A stretch of 64,000 nt of DNA from Henricia sp. BOLD:AAB3569 (lineage: Eukaryota; Echinodermata; Asteroidea; Spinulosida; Echinasteridae): NCBI GenBank assembly GCA_037783545.1, contig JBBELK010000164.1, forward strand, positions 1,736,001-1,800,000, given 5' to 3'. The notes beneath the pieces were generated by a model, which worked only from the letters and a program-made list of their open reading frames with translations, did not search any database and had not been told where the DNA came from. The stretch's first letter is position 1. Every line of letters starts with the position of its first letter. The position numbers and the translations under genes are program-made. This document shows positions 35,345 to 46,846 of the stretch, piece by piece.

Positions 35345-36060
35345 TACCGAGTTGGTGACGAATTATTTCAACAATTTTGCGAAATGTGAAAACGAAAAAA
35401 ATTTACTTTAACGGGACGATCGTTCTTGGTATTTTAGCTCAGTACCTAGTACAGAAAATTCATGGTAAAAAAGGGGCACTCGTATAATTATTTTTTCGCG
35501 AAATTAGAAAAACGAAAAATGTTTATTTAAATGAACGTCGAATCATTGTTAATAATGTACAATGTAGCTCAGTACCTTAGTACAAAAAATGTAAACAATG
35601 GTTTAAAAAAAGGGTGGGGAACGCTATTTTTTTTCCCGAGTTGGTCACATGGACGACAATTTTTTTTAAATTATTCATTGCGAAATTTGAAAATTAAATT
35701 TTACCGAGTTGGTGACGATTTATTTCAACAATTTTGCGAAATGTGAAAACGAAAAATAATTTACTTAAACGGGACGATCGTTCTTGGTATTTTAGCTCAG
35801 AACCTAGTACAGAAAATTCATGGTAAAAAAGGGGCACTCGTATATAATTATTTTTCCCGAAATACGAAAAACGAAATGTTTTTATTTAAACGAACGTCGA
35901 ATCATTGTTAATAATATACAATGTAGCTCAGTACCTTAATACCAAAAATAAACAATGGTTTTAAAAAAGGGGTGGGGAACGCTATTTTTTTCCCGAGTTG
36001 GTCACATGGACGACGATTTGTTTTTTATTCATTCATTGCGAAATTTGAAAATTAAATTTA
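35345..36060 (+). repeat. Tandem duplication, about 357-bp unit
   Basis: GAGTTGGTGACGA recurs at about 35350 and 35707. Each copy carries GGGACGATCGTTCTTGG, TAGCTCAG-ACCTAGTAC and GTTGGTCACATGGACGAC in the same order. Confidence 0.9.
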
Positions 36061-36499
36061 AAATATTTTACTTAAACGGGATGATCTTTCGTGGTTATCC
36101 AAAAACAATTTAACATTAAAAAAAAAAAACGAAGAAATGTTGTACTCGAAAGAAACGATTTTTTTTTTATTTAGAAAAAGTTTTAATCTAGAAAAAACTT
36201 GAATAATAGGCATAGGCCTAGCTTTTTTTTTAGACTATTAAGAATTGGATTGTGACCATCTCGGGACAAATATACATCGAGGGGGTAAAGAGAGAAAAGA
36301 TTTTTCCACTCACCAATCATGAATTTTACAAAAAAAATTGCACTTGAAAACAGATCTTGAAGACATACCTCACAAAAAGTCACATTTGCAAACATATTAA
36401 TCCGGAGAACATTATATTCCAGTTTGATGCTCAGTTCACCGAGGATGTAAGCGACGCCTGCGTTCAAGTTCAGTGTTCGTACCAAGTTCAATTTGTGTA

Positions 36500-37030
36500 T
36501 AGGCTAGGCCTACAGTTCACAACACACTCCGCGGAGCATGCCCCGGGTGACTTGACGTTTGCGGCCGCTCGGAAAAACCTCGTGAAGAAGCGACCGGCCG
36601 GCTGAAGTTTTTCACAACGGGTCGCCGACAAAACCACGCACAATTTTGAAGCGGAGACTTTTTCTGACGCACACAGTCCAAGACACGAAATATAAAACCA
36701 CTTGCTGACAAAGTTTCGTTAAATGGCGAAAGTTTTTCACATTTTTGGTGGAGAATTCTGTGGAAAATCGGACAGTTCGGTGCACCGAGGTTCCCCGTCC
36801 GAAATTTTACTGAAGCAAATGGCGTCGGCCAAACCAGTTCGAGCCGGTGTCCGTGCACAGCGCAATATTTTCTATATCCCTCCGCTCTTGCAGCCTCGCC
36901 GGCCCACAATTCCAGAATTTGATTGGTCGAAAGTGCACAGTGAGCGGACTAATTTATTACTGTGCGAGACGATACACGAAATGTTCGGGTCGTGCGTAGG
37001 CATTTTGTGTCCGATCAAAAGCAGACGACA
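36500..37030. other. CpG-richer segment of unknown role
   Basis: Clearly richer in CG than its surroundings and open on both strands (137 codons +, 130 codons -) with no recognised motif. It could be a promoter/first exon or an old coding piece. I cannot assign either strand. Confidence 0.3.
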
Positions 37031-37079
37031 AGTCGTGGGAATATTTTTGGCACTGTTTCAAATATATACTCGTAGTAGG

Positions 37080-37930
37080 ATTTCTGTGCAATTTTGTGTT
37101 TTTTATTTTGTGTTTATTATTTTTTTTCATATCTAAAAATTTGAATTAGAGGTTGGAAATACTCAGGGGAGAGCATGGACATCTGCTGGAGATTCTGGCT
37201 ACGTTTTTATGCCCCAGGTGGGGATTTTTACCCAAATAAATCAATTTTTCAGCGTACCGAGAAGCAAAAAACACATGTTTTGCCCCATTTTAAGAGGATT
37301 TTGTCACCTAAAGTTTGCCCCAGGGGTTGGGATTTTGTCTCTTAAAAAGTGAAAACATATATTCTAGGGCGGGTTGCTGGAAATAATTGATAGGTTCATT
37401 GGAATTTGTCTAATTCATTGGATCTTGATAAGCCGTAAAAACAAAAATTAATATAATTATTAATATAATTAATATTAGGAAGAGCGCACCATGCACAACC
37501 TGTCCGTATTGCGGACGTCGTGTAACTGCACAGTTGGCAACGTATCAAACCTGTTGCTGCATGTAATGGATACAGCCACTGAGCGCTTTATGCAGCGTCG
37601 TGGCCGGCATCGGGCGTATACGGTATAGAAAACCATTGACATTTCTGTGCAATTTTGTGTTTTTAATTTTTTGTTTAATTTTTATTTTTACATCCCAGAA
37701 TTAGAGTTAGGGGTTGGAATCACCTAGGGGGGAGAACAGGCATCAGCTGGAGATTTTGGCCACGTTTTTTACGCCCCATGTGGGAATTTAAAAGAAATAA
37801 ATCAAATTTTAGACGTACCTGGAAGCAAATTTACATAGTTTTCCCTCAGGGTGGGGATTTTTGGGGTCTAAAGTTTGCCCCAGGGGTGGGGATTTTTGTC
37901 ACTTGAAAAAGTGACGATATAGCTCGGGGA
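37080..37930 (+). repeat. Direct duplication about 545 bp apart
   Basis: 37080-37350 and 37640-37915 share TTTCTGTGCAATTTTGTGTT, GCTGGAGATT, GCCCCA-GTGGG and AAAGTTTGCCCCAGGGG in order. Confidence 0.85.
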
Positions 37931-38830
37931 TGGGCGTGGGTAGAAATCGATAGGTGTTTTTGAATTTGTTTAATAATCCTAAAATTGCCACGCATTTAGG
38001 ACAGACATCACGTATAGGCTAGGCCTATACGTACGTGTAAACACACGAGGAATCCCCAATGCGAATACGGGACCAAGAGGAACGGGGCATTAGGGGGCCC
38101 TTATAAGTTACAACATGGTTACAAGGATATGCCGCCGAGGATTTACGCTTTTCTTCGGTAGGCGTGAGCTCCTCGCTCCGGTGGTTCTGTTAAAGACAGA
38201 TTACATGATTGAAAAACCTTAAAGGTAGAACACATTGGTAATGGTGAACTGTTAAAAGGGGCACTATTTCCACTCGTGATTAAAAGCCAATGTTGAGAAA
38301 ACTACCCTGTAGAGTTTTCAGCCACATAGGTGCAGTAATTCTGAAAACTTAAAAAATCCATACATGGTTTTTGTGTTGAGTTGAATGGTAAAAAAGTCTT
38401 TCGCAAAATACTTTTTTTTACAAAACCACAGTTTTTTAAGAAAACCTTCAGTTGTAAATTTCTCACACAGAATACGATTTTTACTTCAATAAAACCATGT
38501 GGTGTTTGGTACCATTCTTATTAACCCCTTTAGTAAAGTTTTTCTTGTCAACTCGTGGAAAACAAAAAATTGGGGTCACTGTAAAACAACAGGATTACAT
38601 AACTAAAGAATAATATACTTGTAGACATTTCAGCCACATACATATCAGAAAACCTGGAAAATCCATGCATGGTTTTTGTGCACGAATGAATATATAGGAA
38701 AAAGGTTGTCTGCACACAATTTTTTTAAAGCATATTCAGTTGGCAATCTCTCCCGTAAAGGTACCATCATGTGGTGTGTTAATCATTGCAATCAACACCT
38801 TTTTTTGATAACTGCAAAAGTTAAAGACGT

Positions 38831-38953
38831 AGGCTCGTCAATGCGCGCGAGGAACAAGTTCGGGCCACGAAATTCACCGCTCCATGCCTTAATTTCTATG
38901 GAGCTGTGAATTTCGTGGCACGAATTTGTTCCTCGTGCGTGCATTGACGAGCC
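38831..38953. mobile_element. Foldback MITE, AGGCTCGTCAATGCGCGC ends, copy 1
   Basis: Near-perfect hairpin whose mirror runs to TTAAAGACG / CGTCTTTAA at the outer edge. The inner arms ATTCACCGCTCCATGCC / ATGGAGCTGTGAAT mirror. Copies 2 and 3 lie at 39400-39512 and 59819-59943. Confidence 0.9.
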
Positions 38954-39209
38954 TCGTCTTTAATGATGTACTTGGGTGAGGGTCCGGCCATCCATAAACA
39001 CTCGCGTGTGCGCGTTGTTGCCAGACGCGTTTACAAAATATTCAGTGACGCAACATAGCACGTGCCATGGCACGCGTGTGCATTCCATTGTTCCACGAGA
39101 GAAACAAGAACTCGGACCTTTTATAAAAATTATACTAGGCCTAGGCCCCCTATAGGCTTAAATAGGACAAGGCCTAACCCTTTTTTTTTGGACATTTTCC
39201 CTCGTTTAG

Positions 39210-39390
39210 GCCACACCCTTGCGTTCAACTGGACGGATTCCCAATGCAACACCAATGTGGGGTTGGATGCCATCGCCGACTATTGGCGGCAGGGCTACGT
39301 GGGCGTCATCGGACCCGGCTGCTCTTGCAACTACGAGGCCCGTCTGGCCGGTGCTATCAACTTCCCGCTCTTTGATTACTGCTCTTTGAT
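39210..39390 (+). pseudogene. ANF_receptor N-lobe exon truncated by a foldback element
   Basis: Acceptor CCCTCGTTTAG. Codes from GHTLAFNWTDSQCNTNVGLD to INFPLFDYC; the frame then runs into a MITE at about 39400 and stops at 39416. No GT donor lies at the expected end. It reads in phase 1, needing an upstream exon that I could not find. Confidence 0.6.
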
Positions 39391-42300
39391 GCCTGCACTC
39401 CAATTATTCGTGCCATGAAATACCCAGCTCCATAGCAAAGGCATGGAGCTACATATTTCATAGCACGAATTTGGCGCGCGCGCATTGCTGACGAGCCTGT
39501 GCCTTTAAAGGAACAACATGCTACAAATTGTAGTATACAATACAGTATACCACTGTGCCTTTTAGGTCAGTTGACAGAGCATCTGCATGGTGTGTCAGAG
39601 GTCTCGAGGGAAACCTGAGGGAGTATACCACTGCCTCATAGCTCAGCTGGTAGAGCATCTGCTCAGTGTGTCAGAAGTCTTTGGGAAAACCTGGGGGAGT
39701 ATACCACTGTGCCTCATAGCTCAGCTGGTAGAGCATCAGCCTGGTGAGTCGGAGGTCTTGGGGGGAAACCTGAAGGATTATACCACTGTGCCTCATAGCT
39801 CAGCTGGTAGAGCATCTGCCCAGTGTGTCAGAAGTCTAGGGGAAAATCTAAAGGAAGTATACAACTGTGCCTCATTGCTCAGCTGGTAGAGCATCTGCCT
39901 GGTGTGTCAAAGGTCTCAGGTTTGAATCCCGATGAGCATATATGTGTCTCAATCTATATTTATTATATTTCCATGGTGATTGTTCTCATCCAGACCTTGG
40001 TTGGGGAACTTACAAAGACGAGAAAGCATCCAAAGCGTTTGAGTCGGTGATGATCGTGACTCTAAAAGGACCCAAGAAAGCGCTAGCCTATCAGATATGG
40101 ATGTGGTACGTCAAGTTCTCAGTTATGAACCCTCCGTTCTATGGGAGTGGCAGACAGGTAAGTTCCTTATTTATACAGTTTAAAAAAAAAAACATACCCT
40201 TAGTGAAAGATATTAGGAGGCAAAACATATTTTATCAGTCGGTAACTTGTTTGACCATCTCATGTGGCAAGGCTGACTGCATCAGCCTTCTTAAGAGCTG
40301 CCGAGGCAGAGTGCGCCATTCTGCCTGAAATGCCTCCCCGAGATTCTGTAATACTAGGGTTGCTTCGGGAGACATGCAGACGCAGTATTTAACCCTGTCC
40401 CACGCAGGTTTAATTAGGTCGCGAAAACCCAACAAAATTGGTTTTCTAAAAGCCCTTAACTGCAGGATTCTTCAAAAAACAGGAAATGTCACATTTTATT
40501 ACTGTGGGAATCACTTTGTTCAAACAGGTCCACTTGGACCTGGAGGGAAATTACTGAAGCAGAACAGTCTTGAAAGAGGTTCCAATTCCTCTATGTCCAT
40601 TGAACTATGCAACTATTTAAAAAAATCCCCTATAAACATATTTTTAGGTCTTAATCATTTTTTCTTCATTTTGTTTCTGATAATACAAGGCTCCTGTTAA
40701 ACAAGGTAGTTTGCAAAATCCCAAGGACCTCTTACGGTATTTTAATTTCATCTCTTGCACAGTTCCATACTTATGCTGCATTCCTGTATGTCGCGACCAT
40801 CCTGTTTGCGAAAGCCCTGCATGCTGCCTTAGATGCCGGAGACAACCCCTACGACGGACAAGCAATTGTCAGTCACATCTTGGAAACAGAATATCAAAGT
40901 AAGTCGTGTGGATGCATTAAACTTATATTGTAATGAGCAGAAAATCCATGCATAGTTGCATGGGTGTAATCTCAAAGACGTCTTTTACCTTGAGCAATTA
41001 CAGGATGATTGATTTCCTGTAGTAAAAGCCCCTGGAATTGAATGGCATTTGTTTTGTACACAAACATATGGAGGCCTGCCTGCCAGGCAGTCTGGGCTTG
41101 TCCTGGAAAAGACAGGTCAAGCTCCAAACTTGTGGAGAGAATCTTGCACTTTGTTGGGTTTCAAGCTGATTAAACATGTATGGGATGATCTGTTGACTAG
41201 ATCTGTGCGTCTCCCAAACAGCTCAGATGCGAACCAAAAATAAGTAAATCGTTTGAAAATGATCTAAATAATTTCATCTTTACGGATTATTTTCTAATAA
41301 AAATATATCATTTTAGGGGTGAACGTGGATAGTATTTACACTGATTTACAACCAAACTTAAAACCTGTAGGAATGGTAAGAATACTGTACAAGTCGGACG
41401 TCACTGTTTTTTTGTAAAATGACTTATTAGCCATCTGTAAGTGCAGGTCTAAATAGAGGGGAAAAAAATTGGGCACGAACAAATATGAAGATACAAAAAA
41501 TCTTGTTGCGTTTTTTCTTTTGAAAATGTTGGCCATGATCCGAAAATGAATTTTCTTTATACTTTTAGATTTGATGGACCATTATTCTAAACTAACAAAA
41601 AATAAGCAGATTTCACTATTCAAAAAGTGAAAAAATTAAACTGGCCTGCCAAAATCATAAATTGGCTCTTGCTTTGGCAACAGAGTTATTGTTTAAAATG
41701 TTGTGACATATTTGTTAGTTTGGGGCAAAGGTCAATCAAATATGGAAGTATGAAAACAATCAGCTAGATTGCATGGACACCCAGGGTTTGCCTTTTATGA
41801 CATGTAATTAAAAATTATGTCAAAATTTGTTAGTTTGGCTATTGGAATGCAAGATTTTAAAAGGGAGAAATTGTTCTAATTTTTAAAATTGTTACTTAAA
41901 TTTTTTTGAGAGTTGTTCTATGGGTTTGAGTGCATGGAGTCCCAGTGGGTGTCCATACATACTAATCTTTTCCCCCTCATAATTTGTACAGACGCATTAG
42001 GTGATGTCCGACATGTAAATTATTTCCAGAGTACCATATCCATAAAACCATGCAAGATCCTCCATGTAAAATATAAGAAAAAGTCGGTCTCTTCTTTTTT
42101 GCTAGTAAAAACGTTAATTTTTGTTTAAATAGCTAAACTGAAGTTGTAAACTAGTAAAAACAAATTAGTTGAAACCCGAATATTGACAAAAAACTACGGA
42201 GGCCTGGAGTGGACATGTCAAAACAAAACAAAGCCTGTCATAAACTGGTTAGCACCTGGGGCCAATTTCATGGCACTGTTTAGCACAAACATTTGCTTAG

Positions 42301-45300
42301 CACAGAATTTACTTGCCTTTTATTGCAAAAAAGGGATGTTAGCCAAAATTGTATTTGATGTGTATTTACTAATATTTTGCTACTCTTTCTTCGCTCACAA
42401 TTTGGCGTACAATTTTGGCTTGTATAATGTAACACGTGTGGTGGCGTGGACTAGTAAAAATTAAGGAGGACGAGTGAAACATTTATCTGACTTATAGTCC
42501 TGTGGGCTTCACGGTTATCGACGCCATGTTGTTCACGGGGCAGTTTGAACACGCGTTGCTGTGTGCGTGAGCGGATCGTAGACGAATGCATTGTTAGGTC
42601 ACTGTGCATTAGCTACGATCCGCGCACGCACACAGCAATGCGTGTTCTATGTGCCCCGTGAACAAGATGGCGTCGATAACCGTGAAAGGGTTTATTGATA
42701 GGTGCTGGCCAAGTTGGCCATTGGCCTCGGTGGCCTTGGTTAATGTCAAAGGCTGGATTGGTTGCATTTTGGTCACAGTTGGTAATTTTTGTTCCTTATG
42801 TATTCATAGATTGGAGATGGAGCCCACAGACTGGAGCTTGATATTACACACTACAAAAATGGACGTGTTGCCATGGATACTGAAAACACAGGAGAGGTGA
42901 GTTTTTGGCCATTCTTCCAATTTCATTACAGTGGAAATTCTCTATAATGAACACCATAAAGAACGTTCTGCTGCAATGAACATCACTCATGGCTCCTAAC
43001 TACCTGCATTATAGTGCAACATGTTAATATATGCAGATTGTTGCTCATTTACATGTTACAGCATCATAATTAGTACTGACATCTTGGTGTACTATTCTTG
43101 CCTTAATCAAATTTATGCAAATCTGTTTCTTATTTACATGTCACTGCAGCATTCTAAATATACTTTTTTGCCCTTGCTCATGTTTATTCATGAATGGTGT
43201 CCCCTGAAGCTGAGTTCCAGTTTGGTTTTTTAGAAGTCACATAGTGGCCATGGTTTCATCATGATGTTACCCAGAATGCCCCAATACTTGCTCATGTTTA
43301 TTCATGAATGGTGTTTCCCTGAAGCTGAGTTCCAGTTTTGTTTTTTGGAAGTCACATCATGGCCATGGTTTCATCAGGATGTTACCCAGAATGCCCCAAT
43401 ACACTGCTCCAAACACATTTTCTTCTTTTGCCCATTTTCATGTTTATTCATGAATGGTGTTTCCCTGAAGCTGAGTTCCAGTTTTGTTTTTTGGAAGTCA
43501 CATCATGGCCATGGTTTCATAGATGTTACCCAGAATGCCCCAATACACTGCTCCAAACACATTTTCTTCTTTTGCCCCTTTCTCATGTTTATTCATGAAT
43601 GGTGTTTCCCTGAAGCTGAGTTCCAGTTTGGTTTTTTAGAAGTCACATAGTGGCCATGGTTTCATCATGATGTTACCCAGAATGCCCCAATACTAGCTCA
43701 TGTTTATTCATGAATGGTGTTTCCCTGAAGCTGAGTTCCAGTTTGGTTTTTTAGAAGTCACCTAATGGCCATGGTTTCATCATGATACTACCCAGAATGC
43801 CCCAATACATTGAATGAAATGAGTTAATACTGACATCTGGGTGTATTATCCTTAGGCCAAAAAAAATAATAGTTCTGCTTCCGGTTTCCCGAACGACCCT
43901 ATTTTTAGGCTGCGACCCTATTTTTTTTATCGGAAAAAAATTGGCAAAAAAAAAAAAATTCCCTACCTACCTACCCTACTTTGAAATGCCATGTAATCGG
44001 AAGCAGAACTATTTTTTTTTTTTTGGCCTTACCTTAATCAAAAACCTTGCTCATTTACATACCTGTATTACTGCAACATGTTAATTTCCCCTCTTTTACA
44101 CTTACATGTATAACAAAGAGAAAGTTAGATCCCAATCCTTTGTAAATTGTTTAATTTTTGATAATACAAGGTTTCTGTTATAACAAGGTAATCTACAAAG
44201 CCTTAACAGGGGCGGATCCAGCGGGGAGTGTGGGGGGCGCACGCCCCCCCTTTTCAAAAAAACAAAAAAAACACCACTTTTTGTGCACACTTTTTCTGCT
44301 TAAAGTGGTAAAATATTGCCCCAGATCGCACCACAGAGCATCTATAATCCATCTAGAAGCCGTTAGGGCTTCGCGCTATGCACTCGCTATTTCATTGTCA
44401 TCAGCATTTCATGCTTAAAAATTTCACGCCCCCCCCTTTTCAAAATCCTGGATCCGCCCCTGCTTAAGGACCTCTTATTAACAGGGTTTAGCTGTATATT
44501 TTTGCATTTCATACATGCATCTGGTATAGAAAGATATCAAGCTCTATACTATTTTTAATGCCCTTGAAATATTCTTTTTAAATACTGATTTTCCATGAAA
44601 GGCAATGAATGAGCTAAGTTCTGTTGATACGACACATGATATGAACAGGTCACAAATAATTGAGATATTGAAAACAAATTTCCAAACTTGTAAGGAGTAA
44701 ACTTTACATACTAATGCATTTCATTTGATTTCCTACCAGTTTGTGAAGCTCCCTTGTGTTGCTGCCCATGCTTGGCCTCACCTGGACTATTGGACTCCAC
44801 GTACATGTCTCTCTCCTGTTGGAATTCATTTGTCATCATGAGCAGCTTTCAGGTATTGTAATATCAGCTTGTTACTACTTCTCTACATTAGGAATAGCTT
44901 GACCATTCCCAATATAATCTATCAGCACTTTTGCTGGGTGCTTTCCCAAGAACTGCGTCAACAATTTGTGCTTGGGTTGGGACTCGAACCCACAACCTTC
45001 TGCATTCTATAGCAGTTGCCTTAACTGCTCGACCTCTCAGTGTGCTGGTGTCATCGGGCCTGTTTGATTCTTGCAACAGTTGGTATCACAACTAATCCCT
45101 TGCTCTTTTCCGACAATTTATGAGAACGATTAAAAACATCAAAATGTGTTTGGGTAGGACTCGAACCCATATCCTCCTACATTTTACAACAGTCTACAAC
45201 AGTTGACTTGACCACTCAGTGAGCTGGTTTAAATCATGGAGCAGTTGGGACTTGAACCTCAATCATTCGATCACTAAGTGCGCTGGTGTCAAGGGGCCAG

Positions 45301-46330
45301 TTTGAATCATGGAGCAGTTGGTATCACAACCAATCCCATGTCTCTTTTTTGACAAGATTTATCAATACTGTGCTCAGTGCTTTTCCAAGAACTCTGTTAA
45401 AACCTTGTGATTGGGTGGGACTTGAACCCACAGCATTCTAGAACAGTTGTCTTAACCACTCGCCCACTCAGTGTGCTGGTCTCGGAGTGTCAGTTTGAAT
45501 CATTCATTAAAAACCTGTGCTTAGGTGGGACTCGAACCCACAGCCTTTTGTAAGGCATATTTTTGTATTTTTTTTCAAAAATTGTCAATTCGTATATGAA
45601 TTCAGAAACTATTCACCTTTTAATTTCCTCTAAATTTGCAGTATTTTGTAACATATTTTCTTCATTTTTCACAGGTGACAAAGACTTGTGTGCGGCAAGC
45701 GATGTCGACCAGCTGAATATTTTCAAGATCTGTTTGTACTTTGGCAGACCTCACTGCATCGTCTTCAGAGTGGCCAAGATTGACCCATGGTAAGTACCAA
45801 TACACACGCATTACTGTATAAAGTATCTCGTCTCTGACAAATGACTAGCGATGCATTGGGCCTTGAGGAGTTGCAGTTTACAGCATGGAAAAATATTTTC
45901 TGACTCGTCAAACATGGAATTCTTTCCACTACGGATGGGAATTTACGGTTAATCCAGAAACCGGTTTGCAATTCTTTCAAGTGTCGGCTAACACTAAAGA
46001 TTGTTGCTGGTGTTTATAGATGCATGTGCAATGTACACAATACCCCCAAAATAATAATTGTACCTTTACATGTATCTGGTCAAAATTGAACAATGACCCC
46101 ATTTAAATTTATTTCAGTTTCATGAAGTCATTACAAATAACCTTCTGAAAACTATAGTAAATTCTTTAAAAGTCTCATCCCTATTTTCCACAATGTTAAA
46201 TTTAATATTTTTCCCCCACAGACATGTTGAAAGAATCAAGTCGACTGAAGCTTCTGCTCAACCTACCATAGTTCCTGGATCCAGTCAGTTCCCAAGTCTC
46301 AACAAAAACCTAACAGTTTGTAAACATTGA
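39210..46330 (+). CDS. ANF_receptor-type ligand-binding protein (natriuretic-receptor/guanylate-cyclase ectodomain), incomplete
   Basis: Exons: 39210-about 39390 (no donor), 39994-40157, 40763-40898, 41317-41375, 42810-42896, 44740-44800, 45675-45789 and 46222-. From 39994 on all phases agree, giving 206 residues. The first block has CNTNVGLDAIADYW and VIGPGCSCNYEARLAGAINF, typical of the N-lobe of periplasmic-binding-type receptor ectodomains. Later blocks have FESVMIVTLKGP, FAKALHAALDAGDNPYDGQA, LDITHYKNGRVAMDTENTGE and FVKL, matching the order in membrane guanylate cyclases. About 100-120 residues of the domain's middle are absent, as are signal peptide, transmembrane helix, kinase-like and cyclase domains. 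The junction 45789/46222 creates a TGA. It is either a secreted or decoy ectodomain or a decayed gene. Confidence 0.6.
39400..39512. mobile_element. Foldback MITE, copy 2, abutting the receptor exon
   Basis: ATTCGTGCCATGAAATACCC mirrors ATTTCATAGCACGAAT. The right end has GACGAGCCTGTGCCTTTAAA. The matching left end is missing, so the copy is 5'-truncated at the exon side. Confidence 0.8.
39540..39942 (+). repeat. Tandem array of tRNA-like units
   Basis: Five units of about 78 bp with TAGCTCAGCTGG. Only the last (39873-39940) also keeps a T-arm, GGTTTGAATCCC, and a closing ATGAGC that pairs with the opening GCCTCAT. Confidence 0.85.
39994..40157 (+). CDS. ANF_receptor-like exon
   Basis: Acceptor TTCTCATCCAG, donor GACAG|GTAAGT. 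Encodes ASKAFESVMIVTLKGPKKAL and ends GSGRQ. Phase 1 in, 0 out. Confidence 0.6.
40230..40600 (-). pseudogene. Tc1/mariner-type transposase relic, minus strand
   Basis: Reads DLIKPAWDRV then LGEAFQAEWRTLPRQLLRRL, matching the DLNPIEHxWD ... EEWxxLPxxLIxRL region of Tc1-like transposases. It is the reverse-orientation homologue of 11890-12240. It sits in an intron, and another fragment is at 41130-41230 (+). Confidence 0.7.
40763..40898 (+). CDS. ANF_receptor-like exon
   Basis: Acceptor TCTCTTGCACAG, donor CAAA|GTAAGT. Encodes FHTYAAFLYVATILFAKALH and GDNPYDGQAIVSHI, the best family match after the N-lobe. Phase 0 in, 1 out. Confidence 0.65.
41317..41375 (+). CDS. ANF_receptor-like exon
   Basis: Acceptor ATCATTTTAG, donor ATG|GTAAGA. 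Encodes VNVDSIYTDLQPNLKPVGM. Phase 1 in, 0 out. Confidence 0.55.
42508..42688. mobile_element. Foldback MITE just upstream of a receptor exon
   Basis: CTTCACGGTTATCGACGCCA mirrors GGCGTCGATAACCGTGAA. The arms continue through TTCACGGGGC and CACACAGCAA. Highly conserved hairpin, about 180 bp. Confidence 0.9.
42810..42896 (+). CDS. ANF_receptor-like exon
   Basis: Acceptor TGTATTCATAG, donor GAGAG|GTGAGT. Encodes GDGAHRLELDITHYKNGRVA. Phase 0 both ends. Confidence 0.6.
43178..43808 (+). repeat. Tandem repeat in the receptor gene intron, about 115/145-bp units
   Basis: CATGTTTATTCATGAATGG recurs at 43179, 43293, 43439, 43583 and 43699. The longer units add a CTCCAAACACATTTTCTTC insert. Long open frames across it are repeat artefacts. 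Confidence 0.95.
43852..44036. mobile_element. Foldback element with AATAGTTCTGCTTCCGGTTT arm
   Basis: The left arm AATAGTTCTGCTTCCG and right arm CGGAAGCAGAACTATT face each other across an A-rich middle. Confidence 0.8.
44208..44462. mobile_element. Foldback MITE with CAGGGGCGGATCCAG ends
   Basis: Starts AGGGGCGGATCCAG and ends CTGGATCCGCCCCTG. A second copy lies at 57679-57931. The interior GAAGCCGT-AGGGCTTCGCGCTA is shared. Confidence 0.9.
44740..44800 (+). CDS. ANF_receptor-like exon
   Basis: Acceptor GATTTCCTACCAG, weak donor CCAC|GTACAT. Encodes FVKLPCVAAHAWPHLDYW, placed where family members read GQFxVV near the end of the ectodomain. Confidence 0.5.
44899..45555 (-). repeat. Tandem tRNA-like repeats
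   Basis: On the minus strand about five units end in GTGGGTTCGAGTCCC-type box B sequences (near 44985, 45160, 45255, 45425 and 45535). They alternate with TGGTATCACAACCAATCCC blocks. Intronic in the receptor-like gene. Confidence 0.75.
45675..45789 (+). CDS. Receptor-like gene, last coding exon
   Basis: Acceptor TTTTTCACAG, donor CATG|GTAAGT. Encodes DKDLCAASDVDQLNIFKICL and ends KIDP; the next exon's first base completes TGA. Not similar to any cyclase-receptor segment that I recognise. Confidence 0.5.
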
Positions 46331-46394
46331 ATGATTTGAATCAACTGATCCTTCCATCAGTTCCTAAGCACACAACTCTTCAGTGTCTAAAAAA

Positions 46395-46680
46395 ATGACT
46401 ATCAGTTTGTAAACAAACCAAAACTTGCTCAATTTATTCTTTCAAAAAATGACTATCTGTTTGTAAACAAACCAAAACTTGCTCAATTTATTCTTTCAAA
46501 AAATGACTATCTGTTTGTAAACAAACCAAAACTTGCTCAATTTATTCTTTCAAAAAATGACTATCTGTTTGTAAACAAACCAAAACTTGCTCAATTTATT
46601 CTTTCAAAAAATGACTATCTGTTTGTAAACAAACCAAAACTTGCTCAATTTATTCTTTCAAAGAAATGACTATCTGTTTG
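46395..46680 (+). repeat. 54-bp tandem repeat with TGTTTGTAAACA
   Basis: GACTATC recurs at 46397, 46451, 46505, 46559, 46613 and about 46668. Each unit contains the palindrome TGTTTGTAAACA and TTGCTCAATTTATTC. Confidence 0.95.
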
Positions 46681-46840
46681 TAAACATTGACTTGTACTAA
46701 ATATTCTTGTCTTATTTAACAACCAATTGTATTTATTTCTCTTGTAGCATTGTTTAATGTACTTTAACAAATATAGTAAGTTGTTTGTAAACAATCTTAT
46801 TTAAATAGTGTTATATAGTTAAAGTAACTTCCAAAGTCAA

Positions 46841-46846
46841 AATAAA
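46841..46846 (+). terminator. Candidate polyA signal AATAAA (+ gene)
   Basis: Lies downstream of the 54-bp array. It faces a minus-strand AATAAA at 47125-47130, so the two transcripts would end tail to tail about 280 bp apart. Confidence 0.5.

Noticed and set aside
36723-37136. 137-codon + strand frame as a gene
   Set aside because: The opposite strand is equally open, no motif is recognised, and its end runs into a duplicated non-coding segment.
39873-39940. Functional tRNA gene
   Set aside because: Box A and a near box B are present, but the anticodon stem pairs poorly and the unit belongs to a repeat family. Treated as tRNA-like repeat.
43261-43650. 129-codon + strand frame
   Set aside because: Tandem repeat in an intron; period changes of 115/145 break any consistent protein repeat.
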